Shown: in pieces, positions 53,583-63,722 of the stretch
How positions within the stretch are numbered: position 1 is the first letter of the stretch
Layout: each line of letters starts with the position of its first letter
NCBI RefSeq assembly: GCF_964020195.1
Contig: NZ_OZ026539.1
Location: 1,448,717 to 1,512,716, forward strand
DNA: 64,000 nt
Origin: Spiroplasma endosymbiont of Lasioglossum villosulum
Lineage (GTDB): Bacteria; Bacillota_I; Bacilli_A; Mycoplasmatales; VBWQ01
Direction: 5' to 3'
The notes under the pieces: generated by a model
What the model was told of the DNA's origin: nothing
Seen by the model: only the letters and a program-made list of their open reading frames with translations
Database searches by the model: none
Made by a program: the position numbers and the translations under genes

Positions 53583-55607
53583 ATGGAAAACAACAACAAA
53601 CCACAAACGAAATTTCCACAGAAACAAACTAAACTTAATCAAGCAGAATTAGAAAATGATTATTTAATTGATAATATTCCTTATGACTTTACTAATATGA
53701 TGAGAGCTACTAGTGACCCTGATATTAATAGAGCATATGATGAATTTAAAAAAAGAACAATTTATATTTATGAAATTGAACGTTTATTTAAAAATAATGA
53801 AAATAATAGTTTAAGATTTTCAGCAAATACTATTAAAATTGGTTTTATTGATATTGAGAAAGTATTAAAAACTACTGCTGTTGAAACATCAGACTTTACT
53901 ATGCAATTAAATCAAAGAGCAAGTACTAATATTAATGATAATACAATTGAATATAGTATGACTGATATTAAAAATTTAATTTTTCAAGAAATAAATTTAT
54001 TAAATCAATTTAAGTTATATGCTGTATCTATTAATGAACCCTTAACTGAAAATAATATTGATAATTTATATATTATTAATAATTATTCACAACCTTATCA
54101 AAATCCAAAAACAAGAAGTACTAAAAGTATAACTATTATTAAAATTAAAGATTTTAAAACAAGAGATGGTTATCCAATCATAATTAAATTACAAAAACCA
54201 TTAGATAAAGATACAAAAGTTACTGGTTTAAAAATTAAAGCCCCTAGAAGCATGATTTTTGGCAATATAAAGGTACTTGGTGAAGTTGACAATATGGAAG
54301 TATACCCAAAGTTATTTATTAAAGATAAGATAGCATTTCCACTGTTATCAATGCCTATTGAAACTCAACCAAAAGTTAGAATATTACAACAATGATTTAG
54401 TGAACAAATTTTACCTTGAAATTTAGCAAAACAATTTATTGGGCAAGAAAAATCAGTTTTAGATTTAATTGCTATTAGTGGGGGTAAAGAAACAAGAAAA
54501 GAAGTAATTAATAATGCAAGAGTAACTGATACTTGATTAGGTTGAGAAATGGGTGGTATTTGAAATGGTAATTGACCATTAAAACATGAAATACATTTAG
54601 AAGATAAAAAAGTTTTATCTTTTAATAATGAGGGATGATATGTTTATCTTGCAACCAATAATAGATTTAAAAGTATAGAAATTGAAATAAAAGATGCACC
54701 AACAATTGATAGTTTACAAAAATTATTATTAGATATGTTAAGTTATACATATAACTATAATAGAAATTTCGAAGGTGCAGATTATGATGATAAAGGTAAA
54801 CCAAAAAATAAAATAGCAGAATTAAGAAAAAAATTTGAAGGTCAAAAACCCGATGAAGTAATTACCAACTTATTTAGGCAATGAGAGTTAGATTATCCAA
54901 ATTATGTTAATTTATCACAAGTTAAAATATTTAAACAAATATTTACTATGTTATCAAAATATATTTATTCATCATTATCAATAAATAAAGGATTAAATGA
55001 TGATAATAAAATTTTATTGCCATATTATTTTGAATTACAATCAAGTCCAATACAACCTAGTAAAAATGATATTTGACAGTATAAGGATATAAAAGTAATA
55101 TTAAAATCTGTATATTTTGATTTTACTGATGTTAATAACATTAAACTAAAAAATAATGATATTAGTCAAAATGAATTATTTAAATTAGATGATAATCAAT
55201 TTAATTGATTATCAATAACAAATGAATTAGAAAGTAATAATATACCTTCATTAATTCCTGCTGATTGAACATTAGCTAATGGTGAATATGGAAAATATTT
55301 TACAAAATTAATTATTCATAATAATAAAATTGAAAATGCTTTAAATTTATATGGTTCAAATAAATCACAATTATTTTCTAAATTAGAATTTTATAAAGAA
55401 ATTTCTAAAATTGAAAATGTTAATGAATTTGAATTACTAATTGAAAATCCAATTAATAATTTAAATCGGATTGAAATAAGTGGTATTTTTGGTGCTGGTA
55501 ACTATGATTTAATTTTAATTACCGATAAACAAGAAATAAACCTACAAAATATTAATTTATTTGATAAATATAATGAAAATATTTCTTATATTAACTTAGA
55601 AATATAA
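53583..55607 (+). CDS. Large collar/tail-like virion protein
   Basis: 674 residues, many TGA (Trp). RBS ATAGGAGAG; it overlaps the portal-like gene. The first 60 residues are Gln/Lys/Asn-rich and polar, then a beta-rich body (SITIIKIKDFKTRDGYPI, GLKIKAPRSMIFGNIKVL) with helical stretches (PTIDSLQKLLLDMLSYTY). No enzyme motif. Position directly after the portal-like gene and size suggest a tail tube, collar or receptor-binding protein of a short-tailed virus. It is the last phage gene on the plus strand. Confidence 0.5.
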
Positions 55608-55608
55608 A

Positions 55609-55940
55609 TTATTTATTAAAATATCCATTAGGATATTTACCATTTCATATTATATCTGTAGTGTAATATCAATTTTGAAAAGATATATCAAATTTTCTTC
55701 TTAATGGTTCATCTGCAAAATATAACTCAAATTTATAATCTTTTTTTAAAGTATCATTAGGATTAGTTGTTCAAATAGTTTGAACACCTCATTCAACTTG
55801 TTTATGTGGAGTTAAAAAATATTTAACTCCACTAACATTATGGGTAAGCACCCCCCCATGATTAATCCTATTGTTCCAGTTGTTGCACCAGTTAATGGTA
55901 ATGTTATTTTACTTAAATTTGTTTTTATTCATATTTTCAT
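55609..55940 (-). pseudogene. Secreted small protein with a G6-tract frame break
   Basis: Starts MKIWIKTNLSKITLPLTGAT with a Gly/Thr-rich hydrophobic segment (GTIGLIMGG), then needs one extra G in a six-G run (about 55852-55857) to continue VLTHNVSGVKYFLTPHKQ to GKYPNGYFNK. The length is 332 nt, not a multiple of three. Convergent with the last phage gene (1 nt between stops). Could be decayed, or switched by slippage in the G run. Confidence 0.5.
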
Positions 55941-56252
55941 ATTAAATTCTCCTTTTTTTCCTTGATTTTACTTATAAATTGTACTATTTTTGATTATTTT
56001 TACAAGTATGCTTTTAAATGCAAAATAAACGCCTAAATTAAAGGTTTTTATTTTGTAATACCTATACTATTAATTATATGTAACTTGTTTATTATATTTT
56101 AAATATGAAAGTGGTTTTTTAAATAATTTTTTATTTTAGTTAAAATTACACTTATATGTTTATATAATATATGCAGTAAATTATTTTTTAAATTATTTTT
56201 TTAAATTATTTACAATAAATTTAGAATTTTTTAAAATAGTTAGGAAAAAAAA
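55941..56252. other. Intergenic region after the prophage
   Basis: About 310 AT-rich bases between the divergent small secreted-protein gene and the ISLre2 pseudogene. Promoter-like TATAAT sequences only; no gene, no tRNA and no obvious attachment-site repeat shared with the left side. Confidence 0.4.
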
Positions 56253-57356
56253 TATGAGTTTTAATTATTTATGAACTTTAAAAGAAGCAACAAAAAGAAT
56301 GTATCAATCATTTAGAGATGATATAAAAAATCAATGAGAAAAAACAGATTGAAGAATATTAAAAGAAAGAGATAGAAAATATATTCCAGTTAAAATTAAA
56401 GAAAGAACTAGAAATACTATCAATGGTCTTGTTACTTATAAATGTCGTGATTATAAATATATATGATGAACAATTAAAAAAATGAGTAAAAGTTTGTTTA
56501 TTAGATGAAGAATTAGAATTACCTAAATATAAAAGAACTTGTCAGGATATCAAAAATAATGTTATTGAACATTTTGCTGATGGAAAAAGATATGTTGATA
56601 TTTTACATACTATGAAGCAAACAAAATTTAGTACAACAAGTATTAGTAGATTATTTCAAGAATATCAAGTTAATAAATTAAATGTTCCAAAAATAAAATT
56701 AGAACCAAATCAATTTATTTATATTAGTATTGATGATGGACATCGAAAATTTTGAAAATTTAAACGCAATTCTGGTAAATATTCAATGCGTTTAGTATTA
56801 TTTTGTACAGATAATGTTAATCATAAATTAGTTAATAAAAGAGCAGATGTAATAATAAGACCAACAAAAACAACAGACATAATCTGTTACCTATTAGCAT
56901 TAAACATATATCCAAAATTCCAACCAAACAAAAATTATTATTTGTGGTGATAGTGCAGGATGAATTAAAGATGTAGCAGATTATTTAGGTGCGCAATTTG
57001 TTTTAGATAAATTTCATTTAGTTAAAAAATTATATGTTGGAATAATCGCTGGAAATAAAGGAAAATATTGAAACGAATATAATACTTGTAGAAATTTTAT
57101 TGAAAATGGTCAATATGCTGGGTTAATAAAATATATGAATGAAATATTAAAAAACCATAAAAAATTAAAAAAACAATATTTTAAAAATAATAAACAAGGT
57201 ATTGAAAATCAAGGTGCAAAGTGAAATATAGGTTGTTTTACAGAAGGTAATATTTGACATATTTTAAAAGAAATGCTTGGTAATAAAACTTATAACATAA
57301 ATATTTATATTAAAATGGTTATTTTTAAATGTAATCAAATAAATTTAAAAACATAA
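56253..57356 (+). pseudogene. ISLre2/UPF0236-type transposase remnant
   Basis: Three frames join: MSFNYLWTLKEATKRMYQ to TYKCRDYKY, then (after about 56458) YDEQLKKWVKVCLLDEELEL through LFQEYQVNKLNV and ISIDDGHRKFWKF, then (after about 56933) IICGDSAGWIKDVADYLG, VLDKFHLVKKLY and ENQGAKWNIGCFTEG. DDGH, CGDSAGW and the KFHL segment are the usual ISLre2 landmarks. Two frame breaks and a short C-terminus show decay. Its stop is followed by a hairpin. Confidence 0.65.
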
Positions 57357-57385
57357 CTTAATTAATTTTTTTTATTAAAATTTTA

Positions 57386-57420
57386 AAAACTTATTAAATT
57401 AAAAGTTAATAAGAATTTTT
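57386..57420 (+). terminator. Hairpin after the transposase remnant
   Basis: CTTATTAA and TTAATAAG (8 bp) with flanking AAAAA and TTTTT runs. Confidence 0.55.
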
Positions 57421-57630
57421 GTTGTGTATAAATATTAATTTTTTTATTGATTTTTTCAATATTTGTATTTTAATTGAAATTAATTTAATTTAGTAGTAAG
57501 ATATATTTACAATTGCATATAATTACAGTTATTTCTTGTCTATAATTTGAAAGAAATGTTTAAAAAGTAATTATATCCTCCGTTTTTGTTATCGTCCCTT
57601 TTTTTTATAACTATTCCATAATTTATTTTG

Positions 57631-58380
57631 TTAAACTTCTGGAACTCAATTAACTTTTAAATCATTATTTTCACCAATAAAATGATTTTTTGCCTCATCT
57701 GTTAATGTTAATTTAACATGTGTATCATGTTCTTTTAAATCTTCTGTAGTTAAAGGATCGCCATCTACTTTTACAATATTAATCATATTAATATCTAATT
57801 TTGAAAAACCATTTTGTTTTTTTAATTCTTTTACTAAAATAGTTTTAAATTCAGCAATATCTGCTTTACAATTTACAGTTGGAGTTGTTAAAAATTTTAA
57901 GTTTTGTTTAACAAATAAATTTAATGAAACATCGTATTCTACTGTTTGATCTACTAGTTCAACTTTATTTGTTTCTTGTTTTACTCCTTTATATAAATTT
58001 AATTTAATTTTAATTGTAATAAAATTTTCTGAACCAATAATTAAACCTTGTTGATCTTCTGCAGAATATATTGCTACTAATTCATTTTCTTTAACTTCAA
58101 TATTTTTATCTTTGGAAATTTTTTGAACCGGAACTGTATTATTAATTGGTACTATAATTGTTGCTAAATCTACTGTTAATTTTGATCAAACAAAATCATA
58201 TGTATTATTTTCTTCGTTATATTTAATACCAAAACCTTCTAAATTACTAAAGTCATCAACATTATAACTAGAAGCAAATGATTTACTTAAAATACTTTCT
58301 GATGTTTTACAAGCAACTATTGCTGTTGTACTTACTGTTGTAAATGCAATCGTTCCTAAAATATTTAATCATTTTTTCAT
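57631..58380 (-). CDS. Putative lipoprotein
   Basis: 249 residues. Signal peptide MKKWLNILGTIAFTTVSTTA with the lipobox Cys in AIVACKTS; then a Ser-rich linker and a mature part with two alpha/beta units (VELVDQTVEYDVSLNLFV; CKADIAEFKTILVKELKK). AGGGGGT precedes the start. The Val/Thr/Lys-rich composition and the lipid anchor recall spiralin-like membrane lipoproteins, but the match is only general. Outside face of the membrane. Confidence 0.7.
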
Positions 58381-58436
58381 TTTTATAAAAACCCCCTTTT
58401 TATACACTTATTATATTATTATTTTAAAAAAAATTA

Positions 58437-58497
58437 AAAAAATACATTTTTAAATGTCAACAATATTTTTTATTGATTAAATTAAAATGTATTTTTT
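58437..58497 (-). terminator. Terminator after the DJ-1-like gene
   Basis: AAAAAATACATTTT and AAAATGTATTTTTT form a 14-bp stem with a 33-nt AT loop, downstream of the minus-strand stop at 58589. Confidence 0.65.
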
Positions 58498-58588
58498 ATA
58501 TTTAAAATTATTATTTTAACTGTATAAAAAGTATAGGTCATTAACTATTTTAAAAGTAATAACTTTAACTTTATATAAAAAATACAAA

Positions 58589-59152
58589 TTAAAAAACAAT
58601 TAGTTTTTTAATTTGTTCAGAAATTTCTTTACTTTCTAAAACTTCAATTAACTTTAAACCAAATTCAAATGCAGCACCAATTGATTTTCCAGTTATAATA
58701 TTATTATCAACTACTACTTTTTCATCTAAAATAATACTTTTATTTAAACCAATATTAGTGCCTGGATAATGCGTAATTTTTTTGTTATCTATTAAATTTA
58801 ATTGACCTAAAATTTGGGGTGCTGCACAAATAGCAGCAATAAACTTATTACTATCTTTAGCAAAAATAACTAATATTGATTTTAATAATTCATTTTTGCT
58901 TAAGTTTTCTACTCCAACTTTACCACCCGGTAAAATTAGCATCTTATAACTTAACAAATCAATATCACTGATTTTCTTTTCACATAAAATAAAAACATTA
59001 TGACTTGATTTGATTTTTAAGTCATTTTCAATACTTACTAAATCAATAACAATATTAGCCCTTCTTAATAGATCAATAGTAATTATTACTTCACCCATTT
59101 CATAGCCTGTTGCTAAAAAAATAGCTACTTTAAACTTCTCATTATTACTCAT
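58589..59152 (-). CDS. DJ-1/PfpI-family protein
   Basis: 187 residues. LFLATGYEMGEVII-like start (FLATGYEMGE), the oxyanion loop LILPGGKVGVENL, and the nucleophile elbow AAICAAPQIL with the conserved Cys at about residue 108 place it in the DJ-1/ThiJ group. Such proteins act as glyoxalase, deglycase-like or redox chaperones; which one applies here is unknown. The start overlaps the tatD stop by 8 nt, so both are in one operon. Confidence 0.88.
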   Translation of the reverse strand: MSNNEKFKVAIFLATGYEMGEVIITIDLLRRANIVIDLVSIENDLKIKSSHNVFILCEKKISDIDLLSYKMLILPGGKVGVENLSKNELLKSILVIFAKDSNKFIAAICAAPQILGQLNLIDNKKITHYPGTNIGLNKSIILDEKVVVDNNIITGKSIGAAFEFGLKLIEVLESKEISEQIKKLIVF

Positions 59153-59990
59153 TATTTCTTTTCAATTCATTATTTAATTTAAAAACATTAATAGCATTTT
59201 CCCTAGTTACATTAATAATACTTTGTTTTGGGATCTTCTTTAATTCAGCTATTTTATTAACTGTAAATATTATATTTTCTGGATGATTAATTGTTAATCC
59301 ATTTTTGGGATTTTTGCCTCTTTTTGGTTCAGGAGTTAAATATGGCGCATCTGTTTCAACTAATATTTTATTAATTGGTATATTTTTTGCCACCTCTTGT
59401 AACTTCAAAGCATTTTTATATGTCACATTACCTGCAAAAGAAATATAAAAACCTTGTTTTATAAATTTTTCAGCTATTACTTTTGTTCCTGTAAAACAAT
59501 GAAGAACACCATTAGTAATATTTTCTTTTTTAATAATTTCAAAAGCATCTTCAAAAGCATTACGAATATGTAATAATACAGGTAATTTATGTTCTTTAGC
59601 TAATTTTAATTGTTCAATAAATCATTTTTTTTGCAATTGTGGTTCTGTAAATTTATGATAATAATCTAATCCAATTTCACCAATAGCAACTACTTTACCG
59701 GTTGCTATTAATTTTTTCAATTCTGAAATAGTATTACTATCGCAAGTATTTACTTCTGTTGGATGAATACCTACAGCTGCATAAAGATTAGGAATTTTTT
59801 CTTCACTCTCAAATTCATAAATTTGACTAACAGCTTGCTTACTAGTATTTAAGTCAAAACCAACATTACAAATACTACCAATGCTATCACCTGCTGAATA
59901 AGCATCAGTTAATAATTTTAATATTTCTGTTTCATCATAATGTTTTGACATTAAATGACAATGAGTATCAAAAATTCCATTATTAGCCAT
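59145..59990 (-). CDS. tatD: TatD-family metal-dependent DNase
   Basis: 281 residues. FDTHCHLM, AVGIHPTEV, GEIGLDYYH, LLHIRNAFEDA, VLHCFTGT and ETDAPYLTP supply the metal ligands of the TIM-barrel TatD family (3'-5' exonuclease/DNase). The start at 59990 has AAGGGAAGG; the longer frame from 60023 overlaps mnmE and lacks an RBS. It begins 17 nt after mnmE and is coupled to the DJ-1-like gene. Confidence 0.92.
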
Positions 59991-60007
59991 ATATTTTACC
60001 TTCCCTT

Positions 60008-61363
60008 TTATTTTCCTAAACAAAATCTTTTAAAAATTTCATCTAATAAATCGGTTTCAAATTTTTTACCTTGCATTTCTAAAATCTTATTTCATGCAGT
60101 TTGTAAGTGAACAATAATTAAGTCTATCGAAATATTCTTTTTTAAATCTTTTAATGCTTCTGAAATACTAAGTTCAATTTCATCCAAATATGCTAATTGT
60201 CTTGTATTCGCAAAAAGTAATTCTTTATCAAAATTAATTTCAGTAGTTATAATTTTATTTTTTATTCCTAAAATTAGATTTTCAATTTCGCCCATTATTG
60301 CACTAACTTTTACCACATTAAAATTATTTTTAATGTCTAATTTTAATTTTAACCTTAAATCCGTTTTATTAATAGCAATAAGGTAATTTTTATGTTTTAT
60401 TTTTTCTAATAATTGTTTATCCTCAACACTTAAATCTTTTGAACCATCAAGTACTAATATTATTAAATCTGCTTCATTTAAAGCCTTATGTGATTTATCA
60501 ATACCTGCTTTTTCGATATCATTTAAAGTATGACGTATACCTGCTGTATCAATTAAATTTAAACTAATATCACCCAAATTAATTTTGCCTTCTACCAGAT
60601 CTCTTGTTGTTCCTTCTTCATTAGAAACAATAGCTTTATCTTCATTTAAAAGCACATTTAATAGGGAAGATTTTCCAACATTAGGTTTTCCAATAATAAC
60701 TGTATTAATTCCTTCTTTTATAGTTTTAGTAATTTTACTATGTTCTTTAATAACTTTTATTTTATTTAAAAATTTTTCAACTAAAGGAATAACATTATTA
60801 ATTGTTTTTTCCTCAACTCCATCGTATTCAGGATAATCAATATTAACTGTTATATTAGCAATTAAAGTTAGTAATTTTGAAGATAATTCATCAATTAGTA
60901 CTCTTGTTTTACCACTTAAACTATTAATAGCGGTTTTTAAAATAGTATTATTTTCAGCCATAATTAAATCATTAATAGCTTCTGCTTCAATTAGATCAAT
61001 TTTATCATTTAAATAAGCTCTTCTCGTAAATTCTCCTCTTGTTGCCATTCTCATACCTGTAGATAGTAATAATTGCAAAATTTTTTGTGTTATTAACACT
61101 CCGCCATGACAATTAATTTCAATTGTATCTTCACCTGTAAAAGATTTGGGAGCGCGATAACATGCCAAAACAACTTGATCAATTTTATTCTTATTATGAT
61201 CAATAATATATCCTGTTATTAAAGTGTGACCTTTCTGATTTAAAATATCTTTATCAAAAACCTTATTTAATAACTCATAAGTATCTTTTCCTGAAATTCT
61301 AATAATACTGATTGCTTGATTTAAAGGTGCGGTTGCAATTGCAGTAATAGTATCATTTAACAT
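60008..61363 (-). CDS. mnmE: tRNA modification GTPase MnmE
   Basis: 451 residues. N-terminal folate-binding domain (IATAPLNQAISIIRISG), helical domain with an inserted G domain: GKPNVGKSSLLN (P-loop), DTAGIR (G3), NKTDL (G4), and the C-terminal conserved Cys motif FCLGK. With MnmG it forms the cmnm5 group on wobble U34. The frame crosses TGA (Trp) at QTAWNKIL to reach TAA at 60008. RBS GAGGAAAAA. Confidence 0.94.
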
Positions 61364-61385
61364 TTTTTCCTCTTTTCATTTAAAC

Positions 61386-61410
61386 AATCTAAGATTTTAA
61401 ATCTTAGATT
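61386..61410 (-). terminator. Perfect short palindrome between khpB and mnmE
   Basis: AATCTAAGATTT/AAATCTTAGATT with almost no loop, directly after the khpB stop (61414) and 23 nt before the mnmE start (61363). Probably a weak terminator or RNA-stability hairpin. Confidence 0.5.
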
Positions 61411-61413
61411 ACT

Positions 61414-62007
61414 CTAATTTTCCAATCTAATTACTACATGTCGGTTATAACCTATACCTTCAGAAAAACTTGATATTCCTTCAATATTTTTAACTATTTC
61501 ATGTATAATTTTTCTTTGGTTATTAGGCATTGATTCAAAATGAAACATTTCTTTACTTATTCTTATTTTTTTTATAATTTCATATATTCTAATTTTAAAA
61601 TTTTGTTTTTGAATATTTAAATAATTATTAACATTTATTACTATTTGATAGTTTCTTTTAAATTTTATTTCTAAATAAGTAATAAGTAAATTTTGTAAAG
61701 CACTAATTGTATAACCTTTTTTGCCAATTAAAATTGAATTTTTATTCTTACAATTAATATTAATATAAAATTTATTACCATTTAATATTATTTCTTCTTG
61801 ATAATTTTTTATATTAAAAAGTTCCAATAAATCATGTCATTTATCATTCAAATAATTTTTAACATCATTTTCATTAAAAATAAAAATTTTAGTAATAGTT
61901 TTAAATAAACATTTTTCTATACCTAATTTTATATAAAATGTTTTGGGGGGCAAATTTTTGATAGTTTTTTCTAAATCAATATTTTTTTTAAATGATTTAA
62001 TTTCCAT
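61414..62007 (-). CDS. khpB: Jag/KhpB RNA-binding protein
   Basis: 197 residues. N-terminal Jag domain remnant (about 1-55), then a KH domain with NSILIGKKGYTISALQNLL (GxxG loop) and an R3H domain (ISKEMFHFESMPNNQRKIIH, SSFSEGIGYNRHVVI). R3H and KH together, next to yidC and rnpA near the origin, identify KhpB. It binds RNA, usually with KhpA. The start at 62007 has GGAGAAAAAAA. Confidence 0.88.
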
Positions 62008-62032
62008 CTTTTTTTCTCCACATTATAATAAA

Positions 62033-63214
62033 TTACTTATTTTTTTTAGGTTGAACAACTATTTCAGATTTTGTAAATATCTTTTTAATCTTACTTGAAA
62101 ATGGTGTACTAATTGTACCATTTTTTTTATAACGACTACGTTTATGTTTATTATAGTAATGAATACCAAGAGTTTGAAATATTTGTAATATTCCAGAAAT
62201 AATTCAATAAATGCCTAATCCTGAAGGAGCAACACATACATAAAATAAAAACATAAAAATCATAACGCTTTGAATAATAACTTGTTTTTTTAATGCAGCT
62301 TTTGCTTCTTTAGTTTTAATCTTCTGTCGTGAACGATTTAAAAACATCGGTAATAACATAGAAACTAATTGTGTTGGTATATATATAACAATAATTATTA
62401 AATACATAAATTGGCCATGAGTAACCATAGTTCATGGTTGTTCAACTAAACTAATAGCACCAACAACAGTATTTTTTAATAAATTAGTTGATTTCATAAC
62501 AGTAAACATAGCTGTTAAGAAAGGAAGTGATAAAAACATTGGAATAAAAGCAGCCATTGGATTTATTCCTTCTTTTTTATAAATAGCCATTAATTCCATT
62601 TGTTGTTTTTGTTTTGCACTTGGATCACGTGAATGTTTATATTTGGCTTGAATTTCGGAAGTTTTCATTTGCACTGATTGCATTTTTTCCTGATTTTGTT
62701 GGGCTTTAAAAGTAAATACTAATGTAATAAGTTTAATAATTAACGTTGTAAAAATAATAGCAAAAATAACACTTACTGATCAGTATTTTGAATTTACATC
62801 AACTCCACCACTTAATCCAGCAGAAATACTAACTAAGATTCAAGCGATTGGATAAACAAACATTCCAAAGAACGGTGATTTAGTTTGCGTTCAAGCTTCA
62901 CTTCATGTTCTAATCCCTGTAAATCCATATTCATAAATATTATTACCATTAAAATGAAAAATGTGATTTTTTGCTACATCACTGTTACCAATAAGTAATT
63001 CAAAAAAAACAGCCGCTACATTATATCTTTGAAAATCATAAGCTGAAATAACATCACTAGTTGCAACATTAGGATCACCCATAGTCTGACCACAACCTCA
63101 AAGTGTTGACATCAATAAAAAAGTTCCTAAAATAATTTTAGTTCATTTTCATGTTATTTTTAATCAAACGTTTTTTTTCTGTTGTTCAGGAAATAAAAAC
63201 TTTTTATATTGCAT
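62033..63214 (-). CDS. yidC: Membrane protein insertase YidC
   Basis: 393 residues. An N-terminal membrane helix with a lipobox-like LLMSTLWGCG, a loop of about 90 residues, then the conserved five-helix insertase core: VIFAIIFTTLIIKLITLVFT, QSVQMKTSEIQAKYK, KKEGINPMAAFIPMFLSLPF and GLGIYWIISGILQ. The basic C-terminal tail KHKRSRYKKN probably contacts ribosomes. It inserts membrane proteins alone or with SecYEG. RBS GGAGAG. Origin-proximal order rpmH-rnpA-yidC-khpB-mnmE is standard. Confidence 0.95.
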
Positions 63215-63227
63215 TAAATTTACTCTC

Positions 63228-63557
63228 CTATAATGGGATTTTCATTAAAAGATGTAATAAAGAACTAAGATTTTCTTCATATGTATTAGATAAATAATTT
63301 TTTCTAATCATAATTACTATATCTACTGGTCAATCTTTTTTAATATCTACTAACATTCCTCGTACTTGACGTTTAATCTTATTACGTGCAAAAGCAAAAC
63401 GAACTAGTTTTTTTCCTACTGATACGCCTACTCGTATAGTCTCAAAATCTACTCTATTCATATAATAGATAAAAAATTGACCATTTGAAATACTTTTTCC
63501 TTCATTAATTAAATATTTAAAATGATGATTTTTCAAAAGGCGGTATTTTTTTTCCAT
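63228..63557 (-). CDS. rnpA: Ribonuclease P protein component
   Basis: 109 residues. YRLLKNHHFKYLINEG, VGVSVGKKLVRFAFARNKIKRQVR (written in pieces: VGVSVGKKLV and ARNKIKRQVR) is the RNR-motif helix that binds RNase P RNA. The frame crosses TGA (Trp) at KKDWPVDIV. It is 13 nt from yidC. Confidence 0.94.
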
Positions 63558-63587
63558 ATTTTGTTCACCTTATTTTATTTTTTTAAA

Positions 63588-63722
63588 CTATGCTGTTAAT
63601 TTTTTACGTCCTCTTTGACGTCTTCTTTTAATAACATTAATCCCTGTTGCAGATTTCATTCTTGCAAAAAAACCATGAGTTTTTTGATGTTTTCTCTTAC
63701 TTGGTTGATATGTCGGTTTCAT
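63588..63722 (-). CDS. rpmH: Ribosomal protein bL34
   Basis: 44 residues, [18 protein letters not shown], then FARMKSATG and [12 protein letters not shown]: bL34 in full. AAAGGAGAAAAAA precedes the ATG. Too short for many ORF cut-offs. First gene of the rpmH-rnpA-yidC operon reading away from the origin. Confidence 0.96.
   Translation of the reverse strand: MKPTYQPSKRKHQKTHGFFARMKSATGINVIKRRRQRGRKKLTA

Larger units (their letters stand above)
51308..53632 (+). pseudogene. Portal-like protein gene interrupted by IS30 copy D
   Basis: Removing the IS (51770-52848) and one AAAC duplication gives 413 residues: N-terminal RFFRRDK, a KLSKLGISGYLIYIAND/FQVVDIQQRVYDITG wing, the IPIAIMRNKANELADCNKVMDKIKA stem region (written here in two motifs: IPIAIMRNK and CNKVMDKIKALD), and a Gln/Thr-rich tail. 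This order of elements resembles phage portal proteins. The start at 51308 follows GAAAGGTGG. Its 3' end overlaps the next gene by 50 nt. Broken in this genome. Confidence 0.5.
39846..55607 (+). mobile_element. Prophage-like block of a tailed-type dsDNA Spiroplasma virus
   Basis: About 12.5 kb of phage DNA once three IS30 insertions are removed. All genes point the same way, are tightly packed or overlapping, each with an AGGAG-type RBS, and follow a phage order: small early proteins, RuvC-like nuclease, SSB-like, membrane proteins, scaffold-like, capsid-like, large virion proteins, fibre-like, portal-like, collar/tail-like. No terminase, polymerase, integrase or lysis enzyme is recognised, so it is partial or depends on genes elsewhere. 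Confidence 0.7.

Noticed and set aside
37151..57356. Composite transposon bounded by IS30 copies
   Set aside because: Each copy has its own 4-bp duplication and interrupts a single gene that rejoins exactly, so the copies entered the phage separately rather than carrying it in.
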